The notes under the pieces: generated by a model
Seen by the model: only the letters and a program-made list of their open reading frames with translations
What the model was told of the DNA's origin: nothing
The model's database searches: none
Made by a program: the position numbers and the translations under genes
DNA from: Bacillota bacterium
Lineage (GTDB): Bacteria; Bacillota; Clostridia; Christensenellales; QAND01
Reading direction: 5' to 3'
Assembly (NCBI GenBank): GCA_003150225.1
Contig: QAND01000035.1
Location: forward strand, 1-40,319
Length of the DNA: 40,319 nt
Shown: positions 8,267-17,192 of the stretch, piece after piece
Layout of the letters: every line of letters begins with the position of its first letter
Position numbering within the stretch: position 1 is the stretch's first letter

Positions 8267-8549
8267 CTATCCAATTATTCTTTTCAAAACTGAAGAGAAA
8301 AGCACATCAAGAAATCATGATTGTTTAATTAGATGAGGGAAAGAGGCGTTCCGTTAAAAAGGGAAATCGTTTGTTGCGCATACCCATCTATACCGAATTT
8401 TTGCATAGTATGCCCCTCTTATCGAATACATTGCCTGGAAGGAGATAATCCGGCATAAGGAGGAGAACGATCCCATGTTCCAAGCCTGCGGCGGCCTTTA
8501 TCTGGAGGAATCCTCTTTCGCTGTGCTTGTCGAAGAAACCCGCAAAAAA

Positions 8550-8572
8550 CCCTGGAAAACCGGGGCTTTTTT
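8550..8572 (+). terminator. Terminator upstream of the sulfhydrylase promoter
   Basis: CCCTGG (8550-8555), loop AAAA, CCGGGG (8560-8565), flanked by A6 on the left (8544-8549) and T6 on the right (8567-8572). It would end any transcript arriving from 8270-8540. Confidence 0.75.
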
Positions 8573-8573
8573 C

Positions 8574-8601
8574 TTGCACACCATGAATTTTCGTGTACAA
8601 T
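8574..8601 (+). promoter_or_regulatory. Promoter of the metY-cysK-metA genes
   Basis: TTGCAC (8574-8579), 16-base spacer, TACAAT (8596-8601). The predicted start near 8608 leaves a 48-base leader before the gene at 8656. Confidence 0.6.
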
Positions 8602-8655
8602 GAAAAGAAAACAAAATCCATGGGAACACTTCCCTGGAGAAAGGATGGGAGCGCC

Positions 8656-9942
8656 ATGGCGAAAACCCCCGGATTCGATACTCTGATGATACATGGAGGC
8701 CAGGAGCCCGACCCAACCACTGGGTCCCGCGCCGTGCCCATCTACCAGACCACATCCTATGTTTACCAGAGCGCCCAACACGCCGCGGACATCTTCAATC
8801 TTGCGGCTCCCGGCCATATCTATAGCCGTATTGACAACCCAACCGTGGATGTTCTGGAAAAACGAGTGGCCGCTCTAGAGGGCGGCACTGGCGCCCTGGC
8901 CACCGCCTCTGGCATGAGCGCCATTCTGTATTCCATCCTCAATATCTGCGGAGTGGGAGACGAGGTGGTGGCGGCTGTGACCCTTTACGGCGGCACCCAT
9001 ACCTTGTTTGCTGACCGGATGGAAAAACAATACGGCATCAAAGTCCATTTGGTGGATCCCGACGATCCCGCGGCCTTTGTGGAAAAATTCAACGAGAGAA
9101 CCCGGGCGGTCTATTTTGAAAGCCTGGGCAATCCCGGTATCAATATTCCCGACATCCAGGGAATCGCCAAGGCGGCCCATGCCCAGGGCGTCCCCGTTAT
9201 CTGCGACAATACCTTTGGGACCCCGTATCTTACCAAGTTAAAGGACTGGGGAGTGGATATCATCGTCCATTCCCTCACAAAATATTTGGGAGGGCACGGC
9301 ACCAGCATGGGCGGCATGGTGGTGGACCTGGGCGTGTTCGACTGGGCCAACGGCAAGTTCCCCATGTTCACCCAGCCCGACGAGACCTATCATGGGGTGG
9401 TCTATGGGGACAACATGCCCCTGGCCTACATCACCAAGATGCGGACCCAGCTTTTGCGGGATACCGGCGCTTGCCTATCCCCGTTTAACGCCTTTTTGAT
9501 TTTGCAGGGGATCGAGACCCTAAGCCTTCGGATGGACCGCCACTGCCAGAACGCCCAGACGATCGCGGAGCGGCTGGCAGCCCATCCTATGGTGGAGCAT
9601 GTGAGCTATCCCGGCCTTGTGGGAGACCGCTATTATGACCGGGCGCAGACCTATTTTCAAAAGGGGTGCGGCGCCATCCTCACCTTTACCATTCGGGGAG
9701 GGCTTGCCGCCGGCAGAAAGTTTATCGATTCCCTAAATCTGTTCTCGCTGCTGGCCAACGTGGCGGATGCTAAGAGCTTGGTGATCCATCCAGCCAGCAC
9801 CACCCATGGACAGATGAGCGAGCAGGCGCTTCGGGAGGCGGGCATCGAGCCCGGAATGATCCGGCTGTCCATCGGCCTGGAAGATGTGGAGGATATTTGG
9901 GAGGATCTTGCCGCGGGATTGGCTGCGGCCCAGGAGGGATAA
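8656..9942 (+). CDS. metY: O-acetylhomoserine sulfhydrylase (PLP-dependent)
   Basis: A 428-residue Cys/Met-metabolism PLP enzyme, most likely condensing O-acetylhomoserine with sulfide to homocysteine. Family features include SRIDNPTVDVLEKRVAALEGG, ATASGMSA, VICDNTFGTP and the PLP lysine in HSLTKYLGGHG. The length of about 430 and the VIHPASTTHGQ segment favour the O-acetylhomoserine/O-acetylserine sulfhydrylase branch over the shorter cystathionine gamma-synthases. I chose the ATG at 8656 (MAKTPGFDTLMIHGG), which matches family N-termini; a GTG at 8593 lies within the promoter. cysK follows after four bases and metA downstream would supply the O-acetylhomoserine. Confidence 0.9.
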   Translation: MAKTPGFDTLMIHGGQEPDPTTGSRAVPIYQTTSYVYQSAQHAADIFNLAAPGHIYSRIDNPTVDVLEKRVAALEGGTGALATASGMSAILYSILNICGVGDEVVAAVTLYGGTHTLFADRMEKQYGIKVHLVDPDDPAAFVEKFNERTRAVYFESLGNPGINIPDIQGIAKAAHAQGVPVICDNTFGTPYLTKLKDWGVDIIVHSLTKYLGGHGTSMGGMVVDLGVFDWANGKFPMFTQPDETYHGVVYGDNMPLAYITKMRTQLLRDTGACLSPFNAFLILQGIETLSLRMDRHCQNAQTIAERLAAHPMVEHVSYPGLVGDRYYDRAQTYFQKGCGAILTFTIRGGLAAGRKFIDSLNLFSLLANVADAKSLVIHPASTTHGQMSEQALREAGIEPGMIRLSIGLEDVEDIWEDLAAGLAAAQEG

Positions 9943-9946
9943 ACCT

Positions 9947-10864
9947 ATGGTAACCAGAATCGACCGACTCATCGGCAACACGCCCATGCTGCAGCTATTG
10001 GCCTTTCCCAAGGCCATGGGGGCGGAAGCCAACCTCTTTGTAAAGCTGGAGAGCAGAAATCCCGGCGGCAGCGTCAAAGACCGCGCCGCCCTCTATATGA
10101 TCAATCAGGCGGAGGCTACCGGCCTGTTAAAGCCCGGTGGAACCATCGTGGAGCCAACCAGCGGCAATACCGGCATCGGTCTTGCCATGATCGGCACCGC
10201 CCGAGGCTACAAGACCATCCTCACTATGCCGGATACCATGAGCGCCGAACGCATGAGCATCCTCCGGGCCTATGGCGCTCAGCTGGAACTGACCCCCGGC
10301 GCTTCCGGGATGCCGGGAGCCATCAAACGAGCGCAGGAGATCGTGGATTTAACCCCCGGCGCCGTGATGTTGGGGCAGTTTGAGAATCCTGCCAATGCCG
10401 CCGCCCATGAGATGACCACCGCTCCCGAGATCCATGTGCAGATGGAGGGTAAGCTGGATGCCTTCATTGCGGGAATCGGGACCGGCGGTACCGTTACCGG
10501 CACCGCTCGAGGCCTAAAGCGCTTGGGGTGCGAGGCCAAGATCATCGGTGTGGAGCCCTATGAATCCCCCTATCTCACCCTGGGCCGGTCTGGCCCCCAT
10601 GGGATACAGGGGATCGGCGCGGGATTTTGCCCGACCATCTTCGACCATCGATTGGTGGATGAGATTCTGACCGTCAAGACCGACGACGCCAAGGCCGCCA
10701 TGAAGGCCCTGTCCCAGACTGAGGCGGTGCTCTGCGGCATCTCGGGTGGCGCCGCCCTATCCGCCGCCGTAGCCCTGTCCCACCGGCCGGAGTTCCAGGG
10801 GAAAAACCTGGTGGTGCTGCTGCCGGATTCCGGAGAGCGCTACCTATCCATGGGCATCTTCTAA
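9947..10864 (+). CDS. cysK: Cysteine synthase (O-acetylserine sulfhydrylase)
   Basis: A 305-residue PLP fold-type II enzyme forming cysteine from O-acetylserine and sulfide. The PLP lysine is in NPGGSVKDRAA, the substrate loop is PTSGNTGIGLA and the phosphate-binding loop is GIGTGGTVTGTARGLK. The C-terminal part contains AVLCGISGGAALSAA. The length matches CysK/CysM. The ribosome binding site CAGGAGGG overlaps the end of the upstream sulfhydrylase gene, indicating one transcript. CysM-type or O-phosphoserine-using variants cannot be excluded by eye. Confidence 0.93.
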   Translation: MVTRIDRLIGNTPMLQLLAFPKAMGAEANLFVKLESRNPGGSVKDRAALYMINQAEATGLLKPGGTIVEPTSGNTGIGLAMIGTARGYKTILTMPDTMSAERMSILRAYGAQLELTPGASGMPGAIKRAQEIVDLTPGAVMLGQFENPANAAAHEMTTAPEIHVQMEGKLDAFIAGIGTGGTVTGTARGLKRLGCEAKIIGVEPYESPYLTLGRSGPHGIQGIGAGFCPTIFDHRLVDEILTVKTDDAKAAMKALSQTEAVLCGISGGAALSAAVALSHRPEFQGKNLVVLLPDSGERYLSMGIF

Positions 10865-10952
10865 CGAGAGAAGCCCATGGGCGCCCAGTTTGGCGTGAGC
10901 TCATCAATGATTCCATCGTCCTGCGGGCGGTGGTTTTTCCTAGGAGGTTTTT

Positions 10953-11867
10953 ATGCCCGTTAAAATTCCCGACGCGCTGCCAGCCGCCCGCGTACTGGCG
11001 GAGGAGAATATCTTTGTAATGACGGAGAAGCGCGCCGTCACCCAGGACATCCGGCCCCTTCGGATTGCCATCGTTAACCTGATGCCCACAAAAGAGGTAA
11101 CCGAAACCCAGCTTTTGCGGCTCATCGGCAACAGCCCCCTTCAGGTGGAGGTGGTGCTGCTGACCACTGCTACTTATGCTGGAACGCACACCTCTCCCGC
11201 CCATCTCAAGGATTTTTACCGTACCTTTGACGAGGTGAAGCACCAGCGCTTCGACGGCCTGATCATCACCGGCGCCCCGGTGGAGCATCTGGAGTTTGAA
11301 GATGTAAAGTATTGGGACGAGCTTCGGACCATCATGGACTGGAGCAACGAGAACGTGTTTTCCACCCTTTATATCTGCTGGGCCGCACAGGCGGGATTGT
11401 ACTTTAACTACGGTATTCCAAAACACGATCTTCCCCAAAAGTGCTTCGGCGTATTTCCCCATCGGGTGATGGAGCCCAAAAGTCAGCTCCTTCGGGGCTT
11501 TGACGATATTTTCTACGCGCCCCATAGCCGTCATACCGAGGTGCTCCGAGAGGATATCGAGAAGGTGCCGGAGCTCCGTATTCTGGCGGAATCCCCTTTG
11601 GCAGGAGTATATGCCATTGAGAGCCGGGACGGCCGCCAGGTATTTATCACCGGCCATGCGGAGTACGATGTGGATACCCTTTACAAGGAGTATAAACGGG
11701 ATAAGGATAAGGGTTTGCCCATCCAGATCCCTTACCATTATTTCCCCAACGATGACGATACCCAGCGCCCTATGGTAACGTGGCGAGGCCATGCGAATTT
11801 GCTGTTTAACAACTGGCTAAACTACTACGTCTACCAGGAGACGCCCTTCGATCTTACGATGCTGTAA
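10953..11867 (+). CDS. metA: Homoserine O-acetyltransferase (MetA family)
   Basis: A 304-residue MetA protein that acylates homoserine for methionine synthesis. Counting from the start, the catalytic residues fall at the expected numbers: Lys47 (LMPTKEV), Cys142 (YICWAAQ), His235 and Glu237 (TGHAEYD). Residue 111 is Glu ([10 protein letters not shown]); in characterised MetA proteins Glu at this place goes with acetyl-CoA use and Gly with succinyl-CoA, so acetylation is inferred despite the common succinyltransferase name. This fits the upstream O-acetylhomoserine sulfhydrylase. TAGGAGG lies seven bases before the ATG. The 88-base gap after cysK has no clear terminator. Confidence 0.93.
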   Translation: MPVKIPDALPAARVLAEENIFVMTEKRAVTQDIRPLRIAIVNLMPTKEVTETQLLRLIGNSPLQVEVVLLTTATYAGTHTSPAHLKDFYRTFDEVKHQRFDGLIITGAPVEHLEFEDVKYWDELRTIMDWSNENVFSTLYICWAAQAGLYFNYGIPKHDLPQKCFGVFPHRVMEPKSQLLRGFDDIFYAPHSRHTEVLREDIEKVPELRILAESPLAGVYAIESRDGRQVFITGHAEYDVDTLYKEYKRDKDKGLPIQIPYHYFPNDDDTQRPMVTWRGHANLLFNNWLNYYVYQETPFDLTML

Positions 11868-11875
11868 GCCCTCGG

Positions 11876-11904
11876 TTGAAAAAAACCGGGGAGAGCCATA
11901 TAAT
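11876..11904 (+). promoter_or_regulatory. Promoter of icd
   Basis: TTGAAA (11876-11881), 17-base spacer, TATAAT (11899-11904). A hairpin CCTCGGTT/AACCGGGG just after metA overlaps the spacer but lacks a U-tract. The leader to the icd start is about 55 bases. Confidence 0.75.
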
Positions 11905-11964
11905 AAATTAATTGGGCGTTGGCCCTTTACGCATGAAATGCGCCTGCGCGCTTAGGAGGTTATT

Positions 11965-13167
11965 ATGGTCAAGATTCCCATGACGACTCCCATCGTGGAG
12001 ATGGACGGCGATGAGATGACCCGGATCATCTGGAAGATGATCAAGGACGAGCTGCTTCTTCCCTACGTGGATCTGAAAACCGAGTATTACGACCTGGGCC
12101 TGCCCCATCGAGACGAGACGGATGACGCCGTGACCCATGAGGCTGCCGCCGCCAACCGCCGGCTGGGGGTGGGGGTAAAATGCGCTACCATCACCGCCAA
12201 CGCCCAGCGGGTGGAGGAGTACCATCTCAAGCGGATGTACCCCAGCCCCAATGCCACCATCCGGGCGGCCTTGGACGGCACCGTGTTCCGGGCGCCCATC
12301 ATCGTCAAGGGAATCGAGCCCCTGGTGCCTTCTTGGAAAGCGCCCATTACCGTAGCCCGCCATGCCTATGGTGATATTTACAAAGGGGTGGAGTTCCGGG
12401 TACCTGGCCCTGGCAAGGTGACCATGACCATGGAAACCGCCGATGGCGCCACCACTTCCCTAGTTCATGAATATCAGGGCCCCGGCATTGCCCTTGCCAC
12501 CCATAATACCGTTGCCAGCATCCAGAGCTTTGCCCGGTCCTGCTTTGAATATGCCCTCAGCACCCATCAGGATCTCTGGTTCGCCGCCAAGGACACCATC
12601 CTGAAGGTATACGACGGGGAGTTCAAGGAGATATTCCAAAGCATTTTTGACGCCGATTACAAGGATCGGTTTGCCGCGGCGGGCATCGGCTATGAGTACA
12701 CCCTCATCGACGACGCCATCGCCCGAGTGATGCGGAGCCAGGGTGGGTTTATCTGGGCCTGCAAGAACTATGATGGCGATGTGATGAGCGATATGATCGC
12801 CACAGCTTTTGGCAGTCTTGCTATGATGACCAGCGTCTTGGTGTCCCCCGAGGGCAATTACGAGTTTGAAGCGGCTCATGGCACGGTGACCCGGCATTAT
12901 TACCGGCACCTTAGGGGAGAGGCCACCAGCACCAATGCCGTGGCCACCATCTTTGCCTGGACCGGGGCGCTACACAAGCGGGGAGAATTGGACGGCAACC
13001 AAGCGCTTTGCGATTTTGCCAAAAAGCTGGAGCGCGCTACCATTGCTACCATTGAGAGCGGTAGGATGACGGGAGACCTGGCAGCCAGCAGTACGCTGCC
13101 CGGCAAAACGGTGTTGAATACCCAAGAATTCATCAAGGCCATCAAAGAAACCTTAGAAACCATGTGA
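11965..13167 (+). CDS. icd: NADP-dependent isocitrate dehydrogenase (eukaryote-like type)
   Basis: A 400-residue enzyme that oxidatively decarboxylates isocitrate to 2-oxoglutarate, giving NADPH and the glutamate skeleton. [15 protein letters not shown] near the N-terminus, [19 protein letters not shown] around residue 95, [10 protein letters not shown] around residue 133 and [17 protein letters not shown] in the cofactor region are typical of the homodimeric subfamily related to eukaryotic cytosolic and mitochondrial NADP enzymes, not the E. coli type. TTAGGAGG lies upstream of the ATG. It has its own promoter and is followed after 16 bases by the SEC-C gene. Confidence 0.95.
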   Translation: MVKIPMTTPIVEMDGDEMTRIIWKMIKDELLLPYVDLKTEYYDLGLPHRDETDDAVTHEAAAANRRLGVGVKCATITANAQRVEEYHLKRMYPSPNATIRAALDGTVFRAPIIVKGIEPLVPSWKAPITVARHAYGDIYKGVEFRVPGPGKVTMTMETADGATTSLVHEYQGPGIALATHNTVASIQSFARSCFEYALSTHQDLWFAAKDTILKVYDGEFKEIFQSIFDADYKDRFAAAGIGYEYTLIDDAIARVMRSQGGFIWACKNYDGDVMSDMIATAFGSLAMMTSVLVSPEGNYEFEAAHGTVTRHYYRHLRGEATSTNAVATIFAWTGALHKRGELDGNQALCDFAKKLERATIATIESGRMTGDLAASSTLPGKTVLNTQEFIKAIKETLETM

Positions 13168-13183
13168 GAAAGGGAGAACGACC

Positions 13184-13681
13184 GTGGCGATTTATAACGA
13201 CTGGCAAAACCTTGTAGAGAACCTTACCGAGGAACAGAGCGACTATTTCCGCAGAGAGTATTATGATAAGGAGGAAGCCCTTTATAAGGTGGTTCTTGGG
13301 ATGTACCCCAAACCCTTGGAGGGCCGGTTCGACCAGCTTTGTGACGAGTACGATTTTGAGCCCGTGATGTTCTGTGGCTTCATCGATGGAATCAATAGCA
13401 GTCTCAAGACCCCCTATGAGATGAAGAAGATCCGGATCAACTCCCGGCTGAAGTTTGAGTTGGATTACGAGGCCCTTTATTACAACATGCTGGAGGCTAA
13501 GGCCGATTGGCTGTATAATCTTCCCGAGTGGGACGCTATCCTGAGCTCGGAGCAGCGCCGGGCCATCGTCCGGAAGCGGAACGAGGAAAAACGGGCGGTT
13601 AGCACTAAGATCGACCGCAATGCGCCCTGTCCATGTGGCAGCGGAAAAAAATACAAAAAATGCTGCGGCGCCAACGTATAA
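13184..13681 (+). CDS. SEC-C motif protein of unknown function
   Basis: A 165-residue protein with an acidic helical body and a C-terminal SEC-C zinc-binding motif ([18 protein letters not shown]; CxCx8CC) like the SecA tail. In SecA this motif binds zinc and contacts SecB and ribosomes; many small stand-alone proteins carry it without known function. The GTG start has AAAGGGAGAACGACC in front of it. Placed 16 bases after icd, it is probably cotranscribed, but a functional link is not evident. Confidence 0.75.
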   Translation: MAIYNDWQNLVENLTEEQSDYFRREYYDKEEALYKVVLGMYPKPLEGRFDQLCDEYDFEPVMFCGFIDGINSSLKTPYEMKKIRINSRLKFELDYEALYYNMLEAKADWLYNLPEWDAILSSEQRRAIVRKRNEEKRAVSTKIDRNAPCPCGSGKKYKKCCGANV

Positions 13682-13698
13682 AGGATTGAATCAAAATG

Positions 13699-13722
13699 GC
13701 CGGTTCCCATGGGAACCGGCCG
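13699..13722. terminator. Perfect palindrome after the SEC-C gene (weak terminator)
   Basis: GGCCGGTTCCC (13699-13709) and its exact complement (13712-13722) form an almost loopless hairpin centred on CCATGG. No T-run follows (GTTGCATAA), so intrinsic termination is uncertain; it may be an mRNA end-stabilising structure or a protein-binding site. Confidence 0.45.
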
Positions 13723-13788
13723 TTGCATAACCCGGGGAAAAAGGGGCGATACTAAAGCTGTCTCATTCTAGAAGCGAGGTGTGCCATC

Positions 13789-14088
13789 GTGAAAAAAACG
13801 TGCTGTATCATTGCGACCCTATTGTTGATGTCGGCCCTGGTGGTGGGATGTGGCGGTGAGGACACCCCTCAGACCAGCCCCAATCCCACGGCGGTAACAA
13901 CGCCGCTGCCCTCTCCTAGTCTGCCTCCCGACGCCATTCCGGACGGAGGGCCGGTGGACCAGGATCCCGGCACCAAGGTGAATCCACCCGAAGGCCCCCA
14001 GGGCACGCAAATGCCCGAGGACTACACCAATGGGACCTCTCCGGTGGAGGGAAACGACGTTCCCAGCAGCCCCACCCCCAACCCGTAA
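13789..14088 (+). CDS. Small proline-rich lipoprotein
   Basis: A 99-residue predicted lipoprotein. The signal peptide MKKTCCIIATLLLMSALVVGC ends in a lipobox with Cys21. The mature part is short, low in complexity and rich in Pro, Thr, Ser, Gly and Asp, with no recognisable domain, so it is probably a surface-anchored extended peptide. The GTG start has GCGAGGTG upstream. A bidirectional terminator isolates it from the convergent membrane protein gene. Function unknown. Confidence 0.7.
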   Translation: MKKTCCIIATLLLMSALVVGCGGEDTPQTSPNPTAVTTPLPSPSLPPDAIPDGGPVDQDPGTKVNPPEGPQGTQMPEDYTNGTSPVEGNDVPSSPTPNP

Positions 14089-14094
14089 AGGGCG

Positions 14095-14140
14095 AAACAA
14101 AATCCCGGCAAGAAGAAGCGCTTCTGCCGGGGTTTTGTTT
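14095..14140. terminator. Bidirectional terminator between convergent genes
   Basis: AAACAAAATCCCGGCA (14095-14110) pairs with TGCCGGGGTTTTGTTT (14125-14140), with an inner AGAAG/CTTCT helix. T-runs on both strands fit termination of the lipoprotein gene (plus) and the AI-2E gene (minus). Confidence 0.85.
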
Positions 14141-14145
14141 ATCTT

Positions 14146-15261
14146 TTAAAATCCATCGTGAGGGGTAATGCCATCCACCTTCTCCCGATAGGTTTGGCCA
14201 TCCAGGTAGATGGTCGCTACGCTCTTGAGCATGATCACGAAGAAGGGGGCGTAGACCAGGCCAAAGATGCCAAAGAGTTTCAAGCCAACGTACATGGACA
14301 GCATGGTAATGACGGGATTGATGCCGATCTGTTGTCCTACGATCCGCGGCTCCAGGGACTGGCGCATCAGGGCTTGGAGCAGGTAGATGATACCCAGTCC
14401 GATGGCGGTTGGGTAACTGCCGGTGAGGGCGGCGATGAGCCCCCAGGGTATGAGAAATACCCCGGCGCCAATGGCGGGAAGCGCGTCCATAAAAGCGATG
14501 ATGGCCGCCAGCAGGATGGCGTAGGAGAACCCCATCACATGGAAGGATAGGAGAAACATCACAAAGGAGATCACCATCAGAATTCCCTGAGCCTTGATAT
14601 ATCCCAATAGGGCTTTAAGGGTGGTACTGTAAAGCCGTTTGGAGACCCGGGTTACCCGCAGGGGCAGGGAGTTTCGAAAGAAAGCCTTATACCGGGGTTT
14701 ATCCTTGGCAATGAAGAAGGCGGAAAGGATGGTAAGGAAGAAGAAAACCAGGGCGTTGGGCAGATTCATAGCGTAGTTTAGCACCGCCCGGCCAGCTGTG
14801 GATACCACCCCCTCCAATAAAACGCCTAGTTGGCTAGAGAGGTAGTCAAAGGCGGCCCAAAACCGGTCGGGCTGCATCCCCATGCCGGCAAATAACCTTT
14901 GGACGGAATCCCGCACTTGGGCCAAAAGGTCGGGCCATAGGGTGGGAAAGCTGTTGGCCAGGGCGACGATCTGGCCGATGAGGCCGGAGATGAGATAGAA
15001 TAGAGCGGTACCCAGCACCGCTAGAAACAGCACCAGACAGATGAGAGTGGCGGGGGTCCGGGGGATGTGGAGCCCCCTCCGGCGTTTGCCCAGAAAACGG
15101 ATGATGGGTTCCATCATGGCGGATAGAATTACGCCCAGCACGATGGGAGCCACATAGGGCAGCGCCATCAGCAACAGGAGGAGTACGGCGCCGGTAGCCA
15201 TGAGCAGGAGGGGCAGCTCCCAAAACCGCCCTTGGTTCATGGAGTTGTTGCGGATATTCAT
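14146..15261 (-). CDS. AI-2E family (YtvI-like) integral membrane protein
   Basis: A 371-residue polytopic membrane protein. The N-terminal hydrophobic pair (about residues 14-60), a central amphipathic stretch (SFPTLWPDLLAQVRDSVQRL) and several C-terminal helices match the AI-2E transporter family. The C-terminal block SLEPRIVGQQIGINPVITM is characteristic; members include exporters and the sporulation protein YtvI. The substrate cannot be inferred. GGGGGACGTCCC precedes the ATG. It is a monocistronic minus-strand gene. Confidence 0.85.
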   Translation of the reverse strand: MNIRNNSMNQGRFWELPLLLMATGAVLLLLLMALPYVAPIVLGVILSAMMEPIIRFLGKRRRGLHIPRTPATLICLVLFLAVLGTALFYLISGLIGQIVALANSFPTLWPDLLAQVRDSVQRLFAGMGMQPDRFWAAFDYLSSQLGVLLEGVVSTAGRAVLNYAMNLPNALVFFFLTILSAFFIAKDKPRYKAFFRNSLPLRVTRVSKRLYSTTLKALLGYIKAQGILMVISFVMFLLSFHVMGFSYAILLAAIIAFMDALPAIGAGVFLIPWGLIAALTGSYPTAIGLGIIYLLQALMRQSLEPRIVGQQIGINPVITMLSMYVGLKLFGIFGLVYAPFFVIMLKSVATIYLDGQTYREKVDGITPHDGF

Positions 15262-15407
15262 GGGACGTCCCCCTTTCCCTGGCCATTTTTGGCCGGATTT
15301 GGCCTAAAAAGGCCGGATTTATCCGGGAAAGAACGCAAATTGCCCGCCCTGGGCGGATTTGGTTCATTGTAATAGTATGCCCAAAGGATCCGGATCATTT
15401 GACCCTC
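15262..15407. promoter_or_regulatory. Divergent upstream region with short inverted repeats
   Basis: Between the divergent AI-2E and DUF3798 genes. On the minus strand CCGGAT-AA-ATCCGG is followed by CCTTTTT, and GGCC-TAAAAA-GGCC lies beside it, so a leader hairpin or attenuator for the AI-2E gene is possible. GGCCGGATTT occurs twice on the plus strand (around 15292 and 15311). Confidence 0.4.
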
Positions 15408-15436
15408 TTGTCAAAAAAGTGGGGAACGCGTATAAT
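15408..15436 (+). promoter_or_regulatory. Promoter of the first DUF3798 lipoprotein gene
   Basis: TTGTCA (15408-15413), 17-base spacer, TATAAT (15431-15436). The leader before the GTG at 15565 is about 120 bases. Confidence 0.75.
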
Positions 15437-15564
15437 AAACAAAAATTTGCATGATTGGAAAACAATTCTTGCAAAATATGTGCGAGTTGTCTTTGGCGTA
15501 CGCCCGGGGACAAAGCTTCGAAAACACTGGGGATTTCCAGGAAAGCGGATGGGGGAAGGATGCT

Positions 15565-16725
15565 GTGAAACGGAGAATAGCGTGCCTATTTTTGGCTGTG
15601 GTTTTGGCGGCTGCTTTATTGGGAGGCTGCACGGATACCGGGGAACCGGCGGTAACCCAGATGGGGGAAGGCACGTATAAAATCGCCATCATTACGGGAA
15701 CCACCTCTCAGGGGGAGGAGGAATACCGGGCGGCCGAGGGGATGAAGCAGATGTATGGGGATCGGATCGTTACCTCGGTATACCCCGATAACGCGGCCCA
15801 GGAGACGGAGGTCACCATGCAGCGGGTTCAGGAGCTCATCGCGGACCCAGATGTGAAGGTGTTGATTTTTTGCCAAGCGGTGGTGGGCGCCAAGGCGGCG
15901 GTGGAAAAGGCCCGGGAGACTCGGGACGATATCCTTTACCTCTGCGGGATTCCGGGGGAGGACCCGGAGCAGATTGCCTCGGCTGCGGATGTGGTTCTGG
16001 CCATGGACGTCATCGGCGTGGGCAACGTGCTGATTCAGCAGGTCAAAGCCATGGGGGCGAAAACCTTTGTCCACGTCTCCTTTCCCCGGCACATGGCGGC
16101 GGATATGGGAATCCGGCGTCATGACTTGCTGAAGGAGAACGCGGAGCGAGAGGGCTTGGTCTTTGTGGACGTGGAGGTGCCCGATCCCATGGGGGAGGGA
16201 GGCCCGGCCGCAACCCAGAAGGCGGTGCGGGAGATGATGCCTCTTTGGGTGGAGGAATACGGAAAGGATACCGCCTTTTTTGCTACCAACTGCTCCATTC
16301 AGGAGCCCCTGATTCTGGGAGCGGTGGAGACGGGCGCCATTGTTCCCCTGCAGTGCTGTCCCAGTCCGCTTCACGGATTTCCCGGGGCATTGGGCATTGA
16401 GATCCCTCAGAAGCAGCAGGGAAACATGGAGTATGTGATCCAGGAGATCCGCCAAAAGCTGGCGGAAAAGGGGGCGGATGGCAGCCGCTTTGCCACCTGG
16501 CCGGTGCCCATGGGCATGGGGTTCATCCAAGCGGGGGTGGAATATGGCATCCGCTATATGGAGGGAGAAACGGAGGGGAAGAACGACGAAGCGGTTCTTC
16601 AGCAGTGTCTGGACCGTGGGTTTGGAGCTGGTTCTACCCTTTCCCACTACCCCGCAGCGGATGGATCGGAGCTTCCCAATTTTTATTTGGTGATGTGCGA
16701 TTTCATCACATTTGAAGAGGAGTGA
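15565..16725 (+). CDS. DUF3798 family substrate-binding-like lipoprotein, copy 1
   Basis: A 386-residue predicted lipoprotein: signal peptide, lipobox LLGGC (Cys near residue 22), then a periplasmic-binding-like fold beginning YKIAIITGTTSQGEEEYRAAE. That opening and the overall pattern match the DUF3798 family, which resembles LacI/BMP-type binding proteins. It is clearly paralogous along its whole length to the protein at 17193, sharing DVTMQRV-like, AVVGAKAA, RETRDDIL, FPRHM, WVEEYGKDTAF, QCCPSPLHG and DGSRFATWPVP blocks. Its codon use is less biased than copy 2. GGGGGAAGG precedes the GTG start. Presumed to feed the ABC transporter downstream; the ligand is unknown. Confidence 0.8.
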   Translation: MKRRIACLFLAVVLAAALLGGCTDTGEPAVTQMGEGTYKIAIITGTTSQGEEEYRAAEGMKQMYGDRIVTSVYPDNAAQETEVTMQRVQELIADPDVKVLIFCQAVVGAKAAVEKARETRDDILYLCGIPGEDPEQIASAADVVLAMDVIGVGNVLIQQVKAMGAKTFVHVSFPRHMAADMGIRRHDLLKENAEREGLVFVDVEVPDPMGEGGPAATQKAVREMMPLWVEEYGKDTAFFATNCSIQEPLILGAVETGAIVPLQCCPSPLHGFPGALGIEIPQKQQGNMEYVIQEIRQKLAEKGADGSRFATWPVPMGMGFIQAGVEYGIRYMEGETEGKNDEAVLQQCLDRGFGAGSTLSHYPAADGSELPNFYLVMCDFITFEEE

Positions 16726-16793
16726 CTTGGGGATCGCCTGGGGGAAATATGGCGTCAGCATGGCTTTCATATGTCGGAAATGATAAATTGATA

Positions 16794-16823
16794 TTGAAAC
16801 ACCATGGGCGTGTGTTGTATAAT
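16794..16823 (+). promoter_or_regulatory. Strong promoter in the gap between the two DUF3798 genes
   Basis: TTGAAA (16794-16799), 18-base spacer, TATAAT (16818-16823). Transcription from about 16830 would run into non-coding, hairpin-rich sequence before the second lipoprotein gene. Confidence 0.7.
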
Positions 16824-16829
16824 GGGCAT

Positions 16830-17003
16830 AAATTGCAGGGCCTATGGGGGGAATCCTGCGGAATCCCCTGTATATATGCCGGAAAGGCCGGCGGTTCTGG
16901 AATTTTATGGAGCCGGATAGCAAATTGATTGCTATCATTGCATACCTTTATTATCGTAGCCAACAAATAGAAAAAACCCCAATTAAATTGGAGTTTTCTC
17001 AAA
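16830..17003 (+). ncRNA. Possible small RNA or long leader of DUF3798 copy 2
   Basis: This segment has a near-consensus promoter in front, contains no convincing reading frame and can form several hairpins, e.g. GATAGCAA (16916-16923) with TTGCTATC (16929-16936). It ends at a terminator-like hairpin at 16973-17000. Either it is an independent RNA or an attenuated leader for the highly expressed gene at 17193. I recognise no RNA family. Confidence 0.35.
16973..17000. terminator. Terminator-like hairpin before DUF3798 copy 2
   Basis: AAAACCCCAA (16973-16982) pairs with TTGGAGTTTT (16988-16997) with one mismatch, followed by CTC. The A- and T-flanks make it symmetrical, so direction is unclear. 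The remaining bases to 17192 contain ACCCC/GGGGT and GTCCGGAC-type short palindromes but no clear second promoter. Confidence 0.5.
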
Positions 17004-17192
17004 AAAAGGCCGTCTTTTAATGTGATAAAAAAGGTATAGGTTTATAAACATTAGCTCTCTACATCCACATAAGTCTGGGAGCCGTTTTGTGTAAACTGGA
17101 GTCCGGACGTGTTGCAGAGGGCGGATTGTCCGGCGGTAATCCTGGCGTAACCCCCACGCGGGGTGCGATAAAAAAATTGGAGGGACACATCC

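Larger units (their letters stand above)
8267..8655 (+). other. Gene-poor stretch before the sulfhydrylase gene, with a possible small ORF
   Basis: No established gene is seen. GCATAC (about 8379) and GTATGC can form a hairpin. A 42-codon frame at 8475-8603 has a good AAGGAGG-like site upstream (MFQACGGLYLEESSFAVLVE at its N-terminus), but an intrinsic terminator lies inside it, so it may be a leader peptide or chance. I see no S-box (SAM-I) or T-box consensus although the downstream genes are sulfur amino acid genes. Confidence 0.35.

Noticed and set aside
8267..8655. SAM (S-box) riboswitch before the sulfhydrylase gene
   Set aside because: The S-box consensus (GGAGGGA, GGCAACC blocks) is absent.
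15616..16938. Minus-strand open frame (440 codons) opposite DUF3798 copy 1
   Set aside because: Antisense shadow with no ribosome binding site and no recognisable domain.
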